Source of the DNA: Halobacillus fulvus
GTDB lineage: Bacteria > Bacillota > Bacilli > Bacillales > Halobacillaceae
Length of the DNA: 51,821 bases
Direction: 5' to 3'
Assembly (NCBI GenBank): GCA_004078665.1
Contig: SCFO01000012.1
Coordinates: forward strand, 1 to 51,821
The position numbers and the translations under genes are program-made. Every line of letters starts with the position of its first letter. Within the stretch, counting starts at the first letter, position 1. The notes below the pieces were generated by a model. It had not been told where the DNA came from. It saw nothing but the letters and a program-made list of their open reading frames with translations, and searched no databases. Positions 24,286 to 34,730 of this stretch are shown here, one piece after another.

Positions 24286-25530
24286 CTAAACGTCCTCTCG
24301 TTCATTATCCTCAATAAGAAGATCCAAATACAGCATCGTCTTCTGATTGGGATCCTTAAAATCGATCTGTCCGATTTCCTTGATCCGCTTCAGCCTGTAA
24401 TTGAGCGTATTCGTATGAATATGCATATCGGATGCCGCTTTGTGGACATTACTATTCTGCTTCAGGAAAACTCTCAGTGTTTCCAAAAGGTTCGAGTGGT
24501 TCTGGTAATCGTACTCTTTGATTCTTTCGATCGCCTCATTCCGGTACGCTTCCCGTTTTTGCAAAGCCGACAGCTCGTTGATGAATTGATAGACTCCGAG
24601 ATTCTGATAATGGTCGACTTCCTCAAGCGCATCCGGATATTCCTCTTTCAGTTCAAGTACCTTGAGCGCCTGCTTGTAGCTGTCGCTGATGGATTCTGGC
24701 GTATCATAGGCGAGTCCGAAGGCGGCTGTCATTTCTTCAAACCCGAGGCGCTCCTTCATTTTTTGCCTGAAGTCGTCGATCAGCTGCTGGCTGATTTCAG
24801 CCGAGTGCCGCTGGGTGTCGGTCCGTACGAGAAGGATCAGCTGATTATCATCAAACAGCCGGATGACGACATGGGTTTGGTGCAGCGTTTCGGTCAGATA
24901 GTAGGCGTGACGTTCGACCGATTGGCTCATGTCATCTGGGAATTCAAAAACCGCTACGCCGAGGTAACCTTTTAACGTCAGGTTGAATCGCTTCGCATGG
25001 CGGATGATTTCCGTTTTATGACGAAGTGTACCAGCGAGCAGCTGCCAGAAAAATTCCCGGTGGTTTTCTTCCGTTTTCCTCTTTTTCGCCTGCTGCCTCA
25101 GTAAGTGGTGGCTGACAAGCTGGGCGGCATCCTTCATTTTTTGCAAATGGTCAGGTCCTGTCTGCAATTCATTGGTCTGAGCCCAGATGAAGCCGAGGAT
25201 TTCTTTATTTTTCCGGACGGAAATCGCGATCCGGTTTCCAAGTCCGATCTCTTTGATGGATTCCACAAAAATAGGGTCATTGCTCTCAAACAAGTGAGAC
25301 ATGATCCCGTGTTTCCAAAGGCCGTTGATGACGTGCTCCGGCACTTTCCGGCGCATAATGGTCGCCGTGCGGGCATCGTCGACATTCTCCTCATGCTTGC
25401 TGTAAGACACGATCCGGTGGTTGGCGTCTTCAATCGTTACCGGACAGCCGAGGTTGTCGGCGATCCGGTCGGCAAGTCCTTCCGGAGATTCGACGACGTC
25501 CTTGAATGAGTTGTACGTAGAGTGGCTCAT
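24286..25530 (-). CDS. adeR: PucR/CdaR-family transcriptional regulator, AdeR-like
   Basis: A 414-residue regulator. The N-terminal half is a GAF-like sensor region (LADRIADNLGCPVTIEDANH...FIWAQTNELQ). The centre is a GGDEF-like fold without catalytic residues. The C-terminal PucR helix-turn-helix is VHKAASDMHIHTNTLNYRLK. In Bacillus subtilis AdeR, of this family, activates ald, and here the gene lies directly upstream of ald, so the same role is likely. I start at ATG 25530, eight bases after AAGGAG; the ATG 11 codons upstream encodes through the ribosome binding site. Confidence 0.8.
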   Translation of the reverse strand: MSHSTYNSFKDVVESPEGLADRIADNLGCPVTIEDANHRIVSYSKHEENVDDARTATIMRRKVPEHVINGLWKHGIMSHLFESNDPIFVESIKEIGLGNRIAISVRKNKEILGFIWAQTNELQTGPDHLQKMKDAAQLVSHHLLRQQAKKRKTEENHREFFWQLLAGTLRHKTEIIRHAKRFNLTLKGYLGVAVFEFPDDMSQSVERHAYYLTETLHQTHVVIRLFDDNQLILLVRTDTQRHSAEISQQLIDDFRQKMKERLGFEEMTAAFGLAYDTPESISDSYKQALKVLELKEEYPDALEEVDHYQNLGVYQFINELSALQKREAYRNEAIERIKEYDYQNHSNLLETLRVFLKQNSNVHKAASDMHIHTNTLNYRLKRIKEIGQIDFKDPNQKTMLYLDLLIEDNEREDV

Positions 25531-25751
25531 AGCTGTAACTCCTTCTCTTCTGATTACCCCCATTTTATCATTGTTAATTAGATATTTTCACCCTTTTTCA
25601 AATGAAAAGATTTGTGTAAGATAACAATTGGTCAGGTCATAATTTGTCGAATTAAACAAATATAGGAAAGCGTATTCATGATACGATCGAATAGACCTGC
25701 CAAAATGAAAGCGTTTAACAACAGGAGAATCTGTACATAGGAGGAAGTTGT

Positions 25752-26828
25752 ATGAAACGTATTTTGAAAATCGCCAGTGCATTTATCGGAATCATCGTAG
25801 GGGCCGGTTTTGCATCTGGTCAGGAAATTCTTCAGTATTTTACCAGCTTCGGCATGATCGGAACAGTCGGGACGGTGATTGCTACAGCACTGTTCGCCTA
25901 CATGGGTATGATGCTGACGAAGCTTGGAACAAGAATGAAGGCGACCTCTCATAAAGAGGCGATTTATAAAGTGAGTGGCAACAAGTGGCTCGGGATGATC
26001 GTCGATTACGTCATTATCTTCACACTGTTTGGAGTCGGAGTTGTCATGATCGCCGGCGCCGGTTCGATCCCGAGTCAGCAGTTCGGGCTGCCGTCTCTAT
26101 TCGGAGTGATTCTGATGAGTGTGATCGTAATGGGGACAATCATGATGAATGTAGAAAAAGTGATCAACGTCATCGGCAGTATTACGCCGTTTTTGATTAT
26201 CTCTGTTGTGATTGTATCGATTTACAGTCTTTTTTCAATGGACGCGTCCTTTACAAATCTTGAAGCAACGGCTACAGAACAACCGACTGCCTTGTCCCAT
26301 TGGTTTTTATCCGCAATCAACTATGTGTCCTTCAACCTTGCTGTCGGAGCTTCGATGTCCCTGTTGATGGGTGGAAATGAGGAAGATGAGCGGATTTCTG
26401 CGCTTGGTGGACTGGTTGGTGGTCTGGCGCTTGGCCTTATGATCGTCCTCAGTCACCTAGCGATTTTCTCTCAGGTGGATGTTGTGGCAAGCTTTGATAT
26501 GCCGATGCTGAAGCTTGTCGATGATCTGTCCCCAGTACTTGGCGTCATCTACTCCCTCGTGCTGTTCGGTATGGTGTTCAATACGGCGGTCAGCATGTTT
26601 TTCTCACTGTCTGCCCGTTTTACGAAAGTCGGGACGCCTCAGCACAAGAAGTTTGTCACGATCGTTACGGTGGCAGCTTTTGGCCTGAGCTTTGTAGGGT
26701 TCACGGATCTCGTCGCGATTTTTTACCCGTTGATCGGCTTTATGGGGCTGTTCCTAATCTTTGCGCTTGTTCGGGCTCCTTTTATAATGAAGTCTCGGGT
26801 AGAGCGTGAGCGCAGGAAGTCGGCTTAA
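25752..26828 (+). CDS. ykvI: YkvI-like membrane transporter
   Basis: A 358-residue protein with about ten membrane helices of the YkvI family, distantly related to LeuT/APC-fold transporters. The N-terminal helix has the break motif IVGAGFASGQEI, where such transporters bind substrate and cation. A positively charged tail follows the last helix (SRVERERRKSA). TAGGAGG precedes the ATG. It diverges from adeR, so an amino acid substrate is plausible but unproven. Confidence 0.8.
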   Translation: MKRILKIASAFIGIIVGAGFASGQEILQYFTSFGMIGTVGTVIATALFAYMGMMLTKLGTRMKATSHKEAIYKVSGNKWLGMIVDYVIIFTLFGVGVVMIAGAGSIPSQQFGLPSLFGVILMSVIVMGTIMMNVEKVINVIGSITPFLIISVVIVSIYSLFSMDASFTNLEATATEQPTALSHWFLSAINYVSFNLAVGASMSLLMGGNEEDERISALGGLVGGLALGLMIVLSHLAIFSQVDVVASFDMPMLKLVDDLSPVLGVIYSLVLFGMVFNTAVSMFFSLSARFTKVGTPQHKKFVTIVTVAAFGLSFVGFTDLVAIFYPLIGFMGLFLIFALVRAPFIMKSRVERERRKSA

Positions 26829-26879
26829 GTGGTTGGACGATAAAAGTGGGAAGGTAGAACGGTTTGAAGCTACTGGATT

Positions 26880-26941
26880 GATTCGTAGAAAAAGTGGACG
26901 AGTTTATTCGAAAAGTGGACGAATCACTGGAAAAAGTAGAC
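26880..26941 (+). repeat. Three imperfect tandem 21-base repeats
   Basis: Units of 20, 21 and 21 bases, each ending AAAAGTGGAC or AAAAGTAGAC and each containing a GAATC/GATTC-like part, directly downstream of ykvI. A fourth unit begins CGATTCAC. No reading frame is conserved across them. The function is unknown. Confidence 0.5.
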
Positions 26942-27043
26942 CGATTCACGTCTTTTCCTGACGATAACGCATTAACCGCTAAAGCCGGTGGCAGATAACG
27001 GGAACGATTTGGCTCATAATGGTTCCAATCTCGCTGATAAACA

Positions 27044-27084
27044 AAAAAACGCATGAAATCGGTTGTCGATTTCATGCGTTTTTT
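27044..27084. terminator. Bidirectional terminator between ykvI and psuG
   Basis: AAAAAACGCATGAAATCG pairs with CGATTTCATGCGTTTTTT around a five-base loop. T runs exist on both sides. It abuts the psuG stop codon. Confidence 0.88.
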
Positions 27085-27996
27085 CTATTGAAGATAATAC
27101 TCTACGGCAACTCTAGCTCCAAGCTCTGCATTCGACTTTATGAGGCTGATGTTCGCCTCAAGACTCTTTCCTTCCGTCTGTCGATTCACTTCACTCAACA
27201 AAAAGGGCGTGACATCTTTCCCGGTGACCCCTCTTCGTTTCGCTTGGCTGATCGCATCGTCGATGATCCGGTTGATGAACGACTCGTCCAGTGCTGTGTT
27301 CTCAGGAATCGGGTTAGCGATCACTGCCCCGCCTTCGAGACCGAGCTCCCATTTTGCTTTTAACGTGTCCGCAATCTGCTTAGGGGATTCGGTGCGGAAA
27401 TGGACCGAATACGGACTTGAGCGTGTGAAAAAGGCGGGGAGTGTTTCGGTTTGATAGCCGATCACGGGGACACCTTTTGTTTCCAAATATTCGAGCGTCA
27501 ACCCGAGGTCAAGAATCGACTTGGCGCCAGCACAGATGACCCCGACATTCGATTGTGCTAATTCTTCCAAGTCGGCCGATATGTCCATAGTCGTTTCCGC
27601 TTCGCGGTGGACGCCGCCGATTCCACCGGTGACAAACAGACGGATGCCGGCAAGCTCGGCACATATCATCGTGGCGGCCACGGTGGTGGCACCGGATTTT
27701 TGATTAGCGAGCAGGTAAGGGAGGTCTTTACGTGAAGCTTTGGCGATGTCTGTGCGGGTTCCAAGCTCATTCAATTCCTCATCGCTAAGACCGACTTTGA
27801 TTTTTCCATCTAAAATTGCAATCGTCGCTGGAACTGCTCCGTTATCCCGGATGATTTGCTCGACTTCTCTCGCTGTTTCAACATTTTGCGGATAAGGCAT
27901 TCCATGGGAAATGATCGTCGACTCCAGGGCGACGACGGGTTGCTGGCTGTGAAAAGCCTTTTGAACTTCATCCGATAGGTCTAAATAATGGTTCAT
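27085..27996 (-). CDS. psuG: Pseudouridine-5'-phosphate glycosidase
   Basis: A 303-residue PsuG: cleaves pseudouridine 5'-phosphate to uracil and ribose 5-phosphate. The family start [18 protein letters not shown] carries the catalytic Glu25; the Lys of [12 protein letters not shown] and the segment [20 protein letters not shown] are conserved. GGAGG lies seven bases before the ATG, which overlaps the stop of the upstream kinase gene (ATGA), so both enzymes of pseudouridine breakdown are translated together. Confidence 0.95.
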   Translation of the reverse strand: MNHYLDLSDEVQKAFHSQQPVVALESTIISHGMPYPQNVETAREVEQIIRDNGAVPATIAILDGKIKVGLSDEELNELGTRTDIAKASRKDLPYLLANQKSGATTVAATMICAELAGIRLFVTGGIGGVHREAETTMDISADLEELAQSNVGVICAGAKSILDLGLTLEYLETKGVPVIGYQTETLPAFFTRSSPYSVHFRTESPKQIADTLKAKWELGLEGGAVIANPIPENTALDESFINRIIDDAISQAKRRGVTGKDVTPFLLSEVNRQTEGKSLEANISLIKSNAELGARVAVEYYLQ

Positions 27997-29099
27997 ATGT
28001 ATTCCTCCATTTCTTCATTCAGGAATTGTGGGGTCAAATCTTTTCTTACGGTATCGTTCGACTGGATACACAACGACGCATTCTTCAGTCCCGCTTTTAT
28101 ACATTCTTCCAAGCTCGAACTTTCAAGCCACGCATAAAGGACGCCGGAGGAAAAAGCATCCCCAGCACCTGTCACGTCTTTAATATTCTCGATGACAGGT
28201 GACGGGAAAAACGTAATTCCGTCCGGATGTCCGACGAGGACGCCTTGGTCACCGGAAGTCATCGTCACATGTTCGATCCCTAAACGCTGCCACTTCAAAA
28301 CGGCTTCTTCCCAGTCTTCACGGGTTTCAATCGCACAACCGAAATAAGCCTCCGTTTCTTCAACGTTCGTCATCAGCCAAGTCAATCCTTGTAGATTTTC
28401 AGGAAGACGGCTCATTTTTGGCACGGATACGGTCACAAAGGCGAGAGGGGTATTATACGCTCTCGATTTTCGTATCAGGAGCTCCAGGGAGTCTTTCGGA
28501 CAATTCAAATCAGCAATGACGCACTCGGCATGTTTCAGCTTCCGGTCATTTTTTAGAATGAGCTCAGGGCGAATGGCTTCAAAGACGTCCATATCTGCCA
28601 GGGCTACAAACAAATCCCCCTCCTGATCCAAAATCGCCGTATACGTCCCCGTCGAAGCATGGGGGAGCTGGAGCACGGCATCCAAATTCATCACTCCGGA
28701 GGAAGCGCTTTCAATAATGGACCAGTCAGCGTCCCTGCCCGCAGCCGTAACAAGCGATGAGTGAAGGCCGAGTCGCCCAAGATTCTCTGCGATGTTTCTC
28801 GCCACTCCACCAGCGGTATAGCTCGACTGCGATGGGTTCGATGTTTTCAGCTTCAAGTCACGACTGTAAAACTTCCGGTCCACATTTGCACCACCGATGC
28901 AAACGACTTGGCGGGAATCGTTCAATACGTAGGCGCGACCGAGCAGAATGTTCTTTTGAACGAGACTGGAAATCAAGTTGGCGACAGTAGATCGCGACAA
29001 ATCAAGAAGTTCGGATAACCTCTGTTGGGATACATAAGGGTTTTTTGTGATCTCTTTGTACACTTGGCGTTCACGGTCCGTCATTTTTTCATACCTCAT
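27993..29099 (-). CDS. psuK: Pseudouridine kinase (PfkB family) with N-terminal helix-turn-helix
   Basis: A 368-residue fusion. Residues 1-60 are a winged-helix DNA-binding region ([40 protein letters not shown]). The rest is a PfkB sugar kinase: [15 protein letters not shown] at the start, and the ATP/anion-hole motif [17 protein letters not shown] near the end. Next to psuG it should phosphorylate pseudouridine. The helix-turn-helix suggests that it also binds DNA, perhaps its own promoter; this is inferred. GGAGG lies seven bases before the ATG. Confidence 0.9.
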   Translation of the reverse strand: MRYEKMTDRERQVYKEITKNPYVSQQRLSELLDLSRSTVANLISSLVQKNILLGRAYVLNDSRQVVCIGGANVDRKFYSRDLKLKTSNPSQSSYTAGGVARNIAENLGRLGLHSSLVTAAGRDADWSIIESASSGVMNLDAVLQLPHASTGTYTAILDQEGDLFVALADMDVFEAIRPELILKNDRKLKHAECVIADLNCPKDSLELLIRKSRAYNTPLAFVTVSVPKMSRLPENLQGLTWLMTNVEETEAYFGCAIETREDWEEAVLKWQRLGIEHVTMTSGDQGVLVGHPDGITFFPSPVIENIKDVTGAGDAFSSGVLYAWLESSSLEECIKAGLKNASLCIQSNDTVRKDLTPQFLNEEMEEYI

Positions 29100-29269
29100 C
29101 CGAAAGCCTCCAAACTTTTGTTGTATTAATAAACAATTGTCTGAAAATTAGTATAAATGAATTGGAAAAATAAAGCAAACAGGAAAAATACTTAGAAATC
29201 GAAATATTTGTCTTGAAGTCAGAATAGTTTTAAAATTTAACTATTCCAGTTAAAGGAGATGATCGATCG

Positions 29270-30562
29270 ATGGAAGCGAAACAGACGGTGTATGTCAATC
29301 GGTTTACAGACGGCGTGCTTGATCCTTCAAGAGAGATGGAATACAGAGTGAGAAACGGTGGTCATATCGTTGCCAATACGACGCCTGGCTGCTGGGGGCC
29401 GATGATCACCCCAGCTTTAAAAGGTGGTCATGAAGTGACGAAGCCGGTCTATGTGGAAGGAGCAGAAGTCGGGGATGCGATCGTGATTCGCATTCAGTCG
29501 ATTGAGGTCACCTCAATTGCGACAGCCTCGGGGAATGACAAGCCTGTAGATGGCAGGTTCACAGGAGATCCTTTTGTTGACGGAAAATGTCCGAATTGTG
29601 GGACCGAAAATCCTGATACTTACATTGAAGGCATCGGCCAGCAGTCGATCCGCTGTAAAAATTGTGGAGAAGACGTGACGCCTTTCGTTTTTACGAATGC
29701 TTATACGATCGCTTTTGACGAACAAAAGAATATGGGGATTACGCTTAATAAAGAAGCGGCTGAACGCGTCGCAAAAGATGCCAAGCACTACATGGGCACA
29801 CCGGAAGAGTCGATTCAAAACCCGGTAGTGACGTTTGCACCTCACGATATCGTCGGAGCGATGGCGAGGTTGCGCCCGTTCCTCGGCCAGCTCGGGACGA
29901 CCCCTTCCCGTCCGATTCCGGATTCTCATAACGCCGGCGACTTCGGCCAGTTTCTGATCGACGCTCCTCACCAGTTCGGCTTGTCCAAAGAAGAGCTCGA
30001 AGACCGGACCGATGGACATATGGATATCAACCGTGTCCGTGAAGGAGCTGTTCTTATTTGTCCTGTAAAAGTTCCGGGCGGCGGGGTGTATCTCGGCGAT
30101 ATGCACGCAATGCAGGGGGATGGCGAAATTGCCGGCCATACGACAGACGTCTCCGGCATCGTCAGTCTACAAGTCGAAGTGGTCAAAGGACTGAACATCG
30201 AAGGTCCGATCCTTCTGCCTGTAGAAGAAGACCTTCCCTATCTTGCGAAGCCTTTTACTGAAAAAGAAAAGCAACAGGCACTGAAGCTCGGGGAGCAGTG
30301 GGGCATGAAAGAATTGGAGGACTCCTATCCGATTTCCTTTATTGGAACCGGCGCTAATTTGAATGAAGCGACGACGAACGGGATGGAGCGTGCTGCGAAA
30401 GCGTTCGGGATCGAGGTACCGGAAGTGATGAACCGCTCGACGATTACGGGATCGATCGAGATCGGACGGCATCCTGGCGTTGTCACCGTAACGTTCCTCG
30501 CACCGAAGGAATACCTAGACAAAGTCCAACTCTCAGACCTTGTGAAACAGCAGTACATGTAA
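29270..30562 (+). CDS. Acetamidase/formamidase family protein with zinc-ribbon insert
   Basis: A 430-residue FmdA/AmdA-family hydrolase, expected to release ammonia from a short amide (formamide or acetamide). Family motifs include TTPGCWGPMITP near the start, GGGVYLGDMHAMQGDGEIAG in the catalytic region and NRSTITGSIEIGRHPGV near the end. About residues 104-137 carry two CxxC pairs (GKCPNCGTENPD...IRCKNCGED), a zinc-ribbon insertion. AAAGGAG precedes the ATG. It is divergent from psuK. The paralogue at 31034 lacks the zinc ribbon. Confidence 0.85.
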   Translation: MEAKQTVYVNRFTDGVLDPSREMEYRVRNGGHIVANTTPGCWGPMITPALKGGHEVTKPVYVEGAEVGDAIVIRIQSIEVTSIATASGNDKPVDGRFTGDPFVDGKCPNCGTENPDTYIEGIGQQSIRCKNCGEDVTPFVFTNAYTIAFDEQKNMGITLNKEAAERVAKDAKHYMGTPEESIQNPVVTFAPHDIVGAMARLRPFLGQLGTTPSRPIPDSHNAGDFGQFLIDAPHQFGLSKEELEDRTDGHMDINRVREGAVLICPVKVPGGGVYLGDMHAMQGDGEIAGHTTDVSGIVSLQVEVVKGLNIEGPILLPVEEDLPYLAKPFTEKEKQQALKLGEQWGMKELEDSYPISFIGTGANLNEATTNGMERAAKAFGIEVPEVMNRSTITGSIEIGRHPGVVTVTFLAPKEYLDKVQLSDLVKQQYM

Positions 30563-30570
30563 TGTGAAAA

Positions 30571-30741
30571 GTTTCCGTTACGTAAACAGTGCAAGGAGAT
30601 TCGGGGGAATTACTCGCTTTCCATGGGGGAGCCGCTGAGCTTCCTCGGCGCGAGGCGCCTGTGGGATCTCAGCTGTCACCTTCTCCCATAGGAGTCTCGC
30701 AATCCCCCCGAACCTCCATCTGATTTTAGATGAACGGAAAC
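30571..30741 (+). repeat. Structured palindromic repeat, copy 2 (complete)
   Basis: Ends GTTTCCGTT (30571-30579) and AACGGAAAC (30733-30741) are exact inverted repeats. Inside, ATTCGGGGG pairs with CCCCCCGAA, GCTGAG (30634-30639) with CTCAGC (30668-30673), and GGCGC (30647-30651) with GCGCC (30655-30659). The conserved CTCGCTTTCCATGGG and TTCCTC segments are present. It lies just after the formamidase-like gene. Confidence 0.85.
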
Positions 30742-30760
30742 AGGGTTTTTGTTATCAAGC

Positions 30761-30807
30761 AAAAAGTAGAAGAGTGCCTAGGATGATAGGACCTCTTCTA
30801 CTTTTTT
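30761..30807. terminator. Bidirectional terminator between the two repeats
   Basis: AAAAAGTAGAAGAG pairs with CTCTTCTACTTTTT, with T runs both ways, between the convergent amidase-family genes. With the repeats on both sides it fills the 471-base gene-free stretch 30563-31033. Confidence 0.85.
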
Positions 30808-30853
30808 ATTGCTTCCAAAGTTTTTAGTTAGTAGATAAGTGATTGAAAGTGAT

Positions 30854-31023
30854 GTTTCCGTTCTTCTTATAAAAGCGGTAGTGGCGGGAAATGTCGAGAC
30901 TCCTATGGGGAGGAAAGGGCAGGGTGAGATCCCGCAGGGCTTTAGCCCGAGGAAGCTCAGCGCCCGCCCATGGAAAGCGAGTCATTTCCCGCCACTACCA
31001 ACTCTGATTGAAGTAACGGAAAT
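30854..31023 (-). repeat. Structured palindromic repeat, copy 3 (complete, inverted)
   Basis: Opposite orientation to copy 2. Ends GTTTCCGTT (30854-30862) and AACGGAAAT (31015-31023). Outer arms GGTAGTGGCGGGAAATG and its complement are perfect over 17 bases. The inner stem is GGGCT (30937-30941) with AGCCC (30944-30948), different in sequence from copies 1, 2, 4 and 5 but still paired. Confidence 0.87.
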
Positions 31024-31033
31024 TACTACTCTC

Positions 31034-31942
31034 TTATTCTCCGAAAATCTTCACGTCATAGGCATCTAGCACATGCTGCGGGACGAAGAAGCGGGCGGTT
31101 TTCAACGGATCGACAACTTGGCTGACTTGAACCTCACCCGCGGCACTCATCAGCATCGTCATTTCAGAAACGCTAAGATCCGTCTTTGGAAGAAGATAAT
31201 CGATCATCAGCTCAACGGCCGTATCGATGGCATCGTCCAGCTTTTCTTTCGAGACAAGCACAGCAAGGCCGTCTTCATTTTTAAGAAACGGATACGAAAT
31301 TGATGAACCTTTGATAACATCGACAGTCAGCTTCACTTGAGCATCGATTTCGATTCCGGAAACGCTGATTTCTCCGTCTCCCATCGCAGCATGCAAATCT
31401 CCGAGGGAGAGAAGGCCGCCTTCGTGAAAGACAGGAAAATACAGCGTCGCCCCTGTCGTCACCAGCTTTGTGTCCATATTGCCACCGTGTGCATCCGGTG
31501 TCCCACAGGAAACAGGCTCATTTTCCGGAGCGACGCCAATAACACCGATCATCGGGTTCAGTGGGAGAGAAAGTTTTTCATTAAAAATAGCCTGACCATC
31601 TTTTACAGGAATCATTTTGATTTGAAACTCTTCCATCCGGTGTCCCATCACTCCAAGATCAGGACCTGTTACCATGACGCCTTGATCTCCGATGGCAATG
31701 TCATCGATGTGGACTTTCAAAATGTCACCAGGCTGAGCATCCTCTACGTAGATCGGTCCTGTCGCCGGGTTGATCCGATTCCAATCGATGGCATCAAATG
31801 TCGTATGTTCAGAAGTGATCTGATTTTCGAAGCAGTCGTATGTATCGACGACGACCTGTTCACCTGAAGAGACAGTGAGAGCTGGGGCATTCGCTTTGTC
31901 CATGGCATAAACGAAATGTTCTTTTGGTAAGTGGATAGACAT
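31034..31942 (-). CDS. Acetamidase/formamidase family protein
   Basis: A 302-residue member of the FmdA/AmdA family of the short acetamidase type. Core segments are VTGPDLGVMGHRM, NPMIGVIGVAPENEPVSCGT, DAHGGNMDTK and GGLLSLGDLHAAMGDGEISV, which include the likely metal-binding Asp and His residues. It would hydrolyse short aliphatic amides to acid and ammonia. AAAGGAG precedes the ATG. It is convergent with the larger paralogue at 29270, separated by the two repeats; whether the pair share a substrate is unknown. Confidence 0.87.
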   Translation of the reverse strand: MSIHLPKEHFVYAMDKANAPALTVSSGEQVVVDTYDCFENQITSEHTTFDAIDWNRINPATGPIYVEDAQPGDILKVHIDDIAIGDQGVMVTGPDLGVMGHRMEEFQIKMIPVKDGQAIFNEKLSLPLNPMIGVIGVAPENEPVSCGTPDAHGGNMDTKLVTTGATLYFPVFHEGGLLSLGDLHAAMGDGEISVSGIEIDAQVKLTVDVIKGSSISYPFLKNEDGLAVLVSKEKLDDAIDTAVELMIDYLLPKTDLSVSEMTMLMSAAGEVQVSQVVDPLKTARFFVPQHVLDAYDVKIFGE

Positions 31943-32109
31943 GATATCGACTCCTTTTTGTTGTCATTATACAGGGAGTTTTACAAAAAGTGGATTGATT
32001 CGTCTTATGGAGGGAATAGACTAACGGGCTGGTGAACCACCGCTGTTAGATGAGTCTTCCTTTTTCGTGAAAATAATGACTGAATTGTCAGAAAAATATA
32101 CAATAAAAT

Positions 32110-32138
32110 TTGACAACGCTTTCATGATGTTGTATATT
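32110..32138 (+). promoter_or_regulatory. Sigma-A promoter of glpF
   Basis: TTGACA (32110-32115), a 17-base spacer and TATATT (32133-32138). The start of transcription would be near 32145, giving a leader of about 140 bases before glpF. Confidence 0.8.
32111..32124. promoter_or_regulatory. cre site (CcpA) over the glpF promoter
   Basis: TGACAACGCTTTCA matches the palindromic cre ideal TGAAAGCGCTTTCA at 12 of 14 positions and overlaps the -35 element and spacer. CcpA bound here would block transcription when a preferred sugar is present. Confidence 0.75.
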
Positions 32139-32173
32139 TTTAATTGACAAGTTAAACATGTGATGGAGAAACG

Positions 32174-32240
32174 GAGACTCACTCTGATTTTGTACTTATG
32201 TTCCATAAAAGTACTCTTTCGGGGAGGAGTCTCTTTTTTT
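32174..32240 (+). terminator. Leader terminator before glpF, probable GlpP antitermination site
   Basis: GAGACTC (32174-32180) pairs with GAGTCTC (32227-32233), followed by seven T; an inner GTACTT/AAGTAC stem sits in the loop. A terminator inside the untranslated leader of a glycerol operon is what GlpP acts on in Bacillus subtilis (antitermination with glycerol 3-phosphate). GlpP itself is not in the window, so its involvement is inferred. With the promoter this explains most of the 343-base gap 31943-32285. Confidence 0.8.
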
Positions 32241-32285
32241 GATGTCGCATGCCCTCTTGCCATTATTTGAAAAGGAGTGAAGAAC

Positions 32286-33143
32286 ATGTCCGAGTTTGTG
32301 GCAGAACTGGTTGGGACGATGATTCTTATTATCTTTGGTGGTGGTGTTGTAGCAGGGGTAGTCTTGAAGAAATCGAAAGCGGAAGGATCCGGTTGGGTCG
32401 TGATTACGATTGCCTGGGGACTTGCCGTTACGATGGCGATTTATGCGGTCGGAAGCTTTACCGGCGCTCATATCAACCCGGCTGTAACACTTGGTCTTGC
32501 GTCTGTTGGAGATTTTGCATGGGCGAAAGTTCCAATGTACATCACAGCCCAAATGATCGGAGCGTTTATCGGTGCGGTCATTGTCTTCTTCAACTATTTA
32601 CCGCACTGGAAGGAAACAGAGGATCAAGGCGCGAAGCTGGCGGTCTTTTCTACAGACCCGGCAGTAAGAAGTCCATTCTCGAACTTAGTCAGTGAAATGA
32701 TTGGTACATTCGTATTGTTGATGGGAATTTTGTTCATTGGAGCAAACGAATTTACAGAAGGCTTGAACCCGCTGATTGTAGGTTTATTAATCGTAGCCAT
32801 TGGTATGTCATTAGGTGGAACTACAGGGTATGCGATCAACCCGGCCCGTGATTTAGGACCGAGAATCGCTCACGCTCTGCTTCCAATTCCGAGAAAAGGT
32901 GGATCCGACTGGAGCTATGCGTGGATTCCAGTTGTAGGACCACTACTTGGTGGTGTGTATGGAGCGCTCTTCTACCGTGCCATCTTCGTACAGGAATTTT
33001 CCGTCGCGTTTTGGATTTTAAGCGCAGTCGTTGCGTTTATTCTGATTGGAGCTGCCAATGCTGAGCTAAAAAAGGCGAAAAGCGGGAACGAGCCTGAAGA
33101 AAAAGTAAAACCAGTACCTGAAGCAGAAAAGAAATTAGTATAA
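32286..33143 (+). CDS. glpF: Glycerol uptake facilitator
   Basis: A 285-residue aquaglyceroporin with six membrane helices and the two half-helix NPA motifs, HINPAVTLG and AINPARDLGPR; the Asp after the second NPA marks the glycerol-conducting branch. The charged C-terminal tail (KSGNEPEEKVKPVPEAEKKL) is longer than usual. Start at ATG 32286, eight bases after AAAGGAG; the in-frame GTG at 32277 overlaps that site. The glycerol kinase gene follows after 33 bases. Confidence 0.95.
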   Translation: MSEFVAELVGTMILIIFGGGVVAGVVLKKSKAEGSGWVVITIAWGLAVTMAIYAVGSFTGAHINPAVTLGLASVGDFAWAKVPMYITAQMIGAFIGAVIVFFNYLPHWKETEDQGAKLAVFSTDPAVRSPFSNLVSEMIGTFVLLMGILFIGANEFTEGLNPLIVGLLIVAIGMSLGGTTGYAINPARDLGPRIAHALLPIPRKGGSDWSYAWIPVVGPLLGGVYGALFYRAIFVQEFSVAFWILSAVVAFILIGAANAELKKAKSGNEPEEKVKPVPEAEKKLV

Positions 33144-33161
33144 ATCATTAGTGTTCATTAA

Positions 33162-34670
<1,509 letters not shown>

Positions 34671-34678
34671 GCAGTAGG

Positions 34679-34710
34679 CAGGCACCTTTTTCACGAGAGG
34701 TGCCTGATTT
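34679..34710 (+). terminator. Hairpin between glpK and dhaK
   Basis: CAGGCACC / GGTGCCTG with a loop containing TTTTTCACGAGA, followed by a weak ATTTTC tail. It may lower read-through into dhaK rather than stop it. Confidence 0.6.
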
Positions 34711-34730
34711 TCGAATGAAGGAGAGTTATC

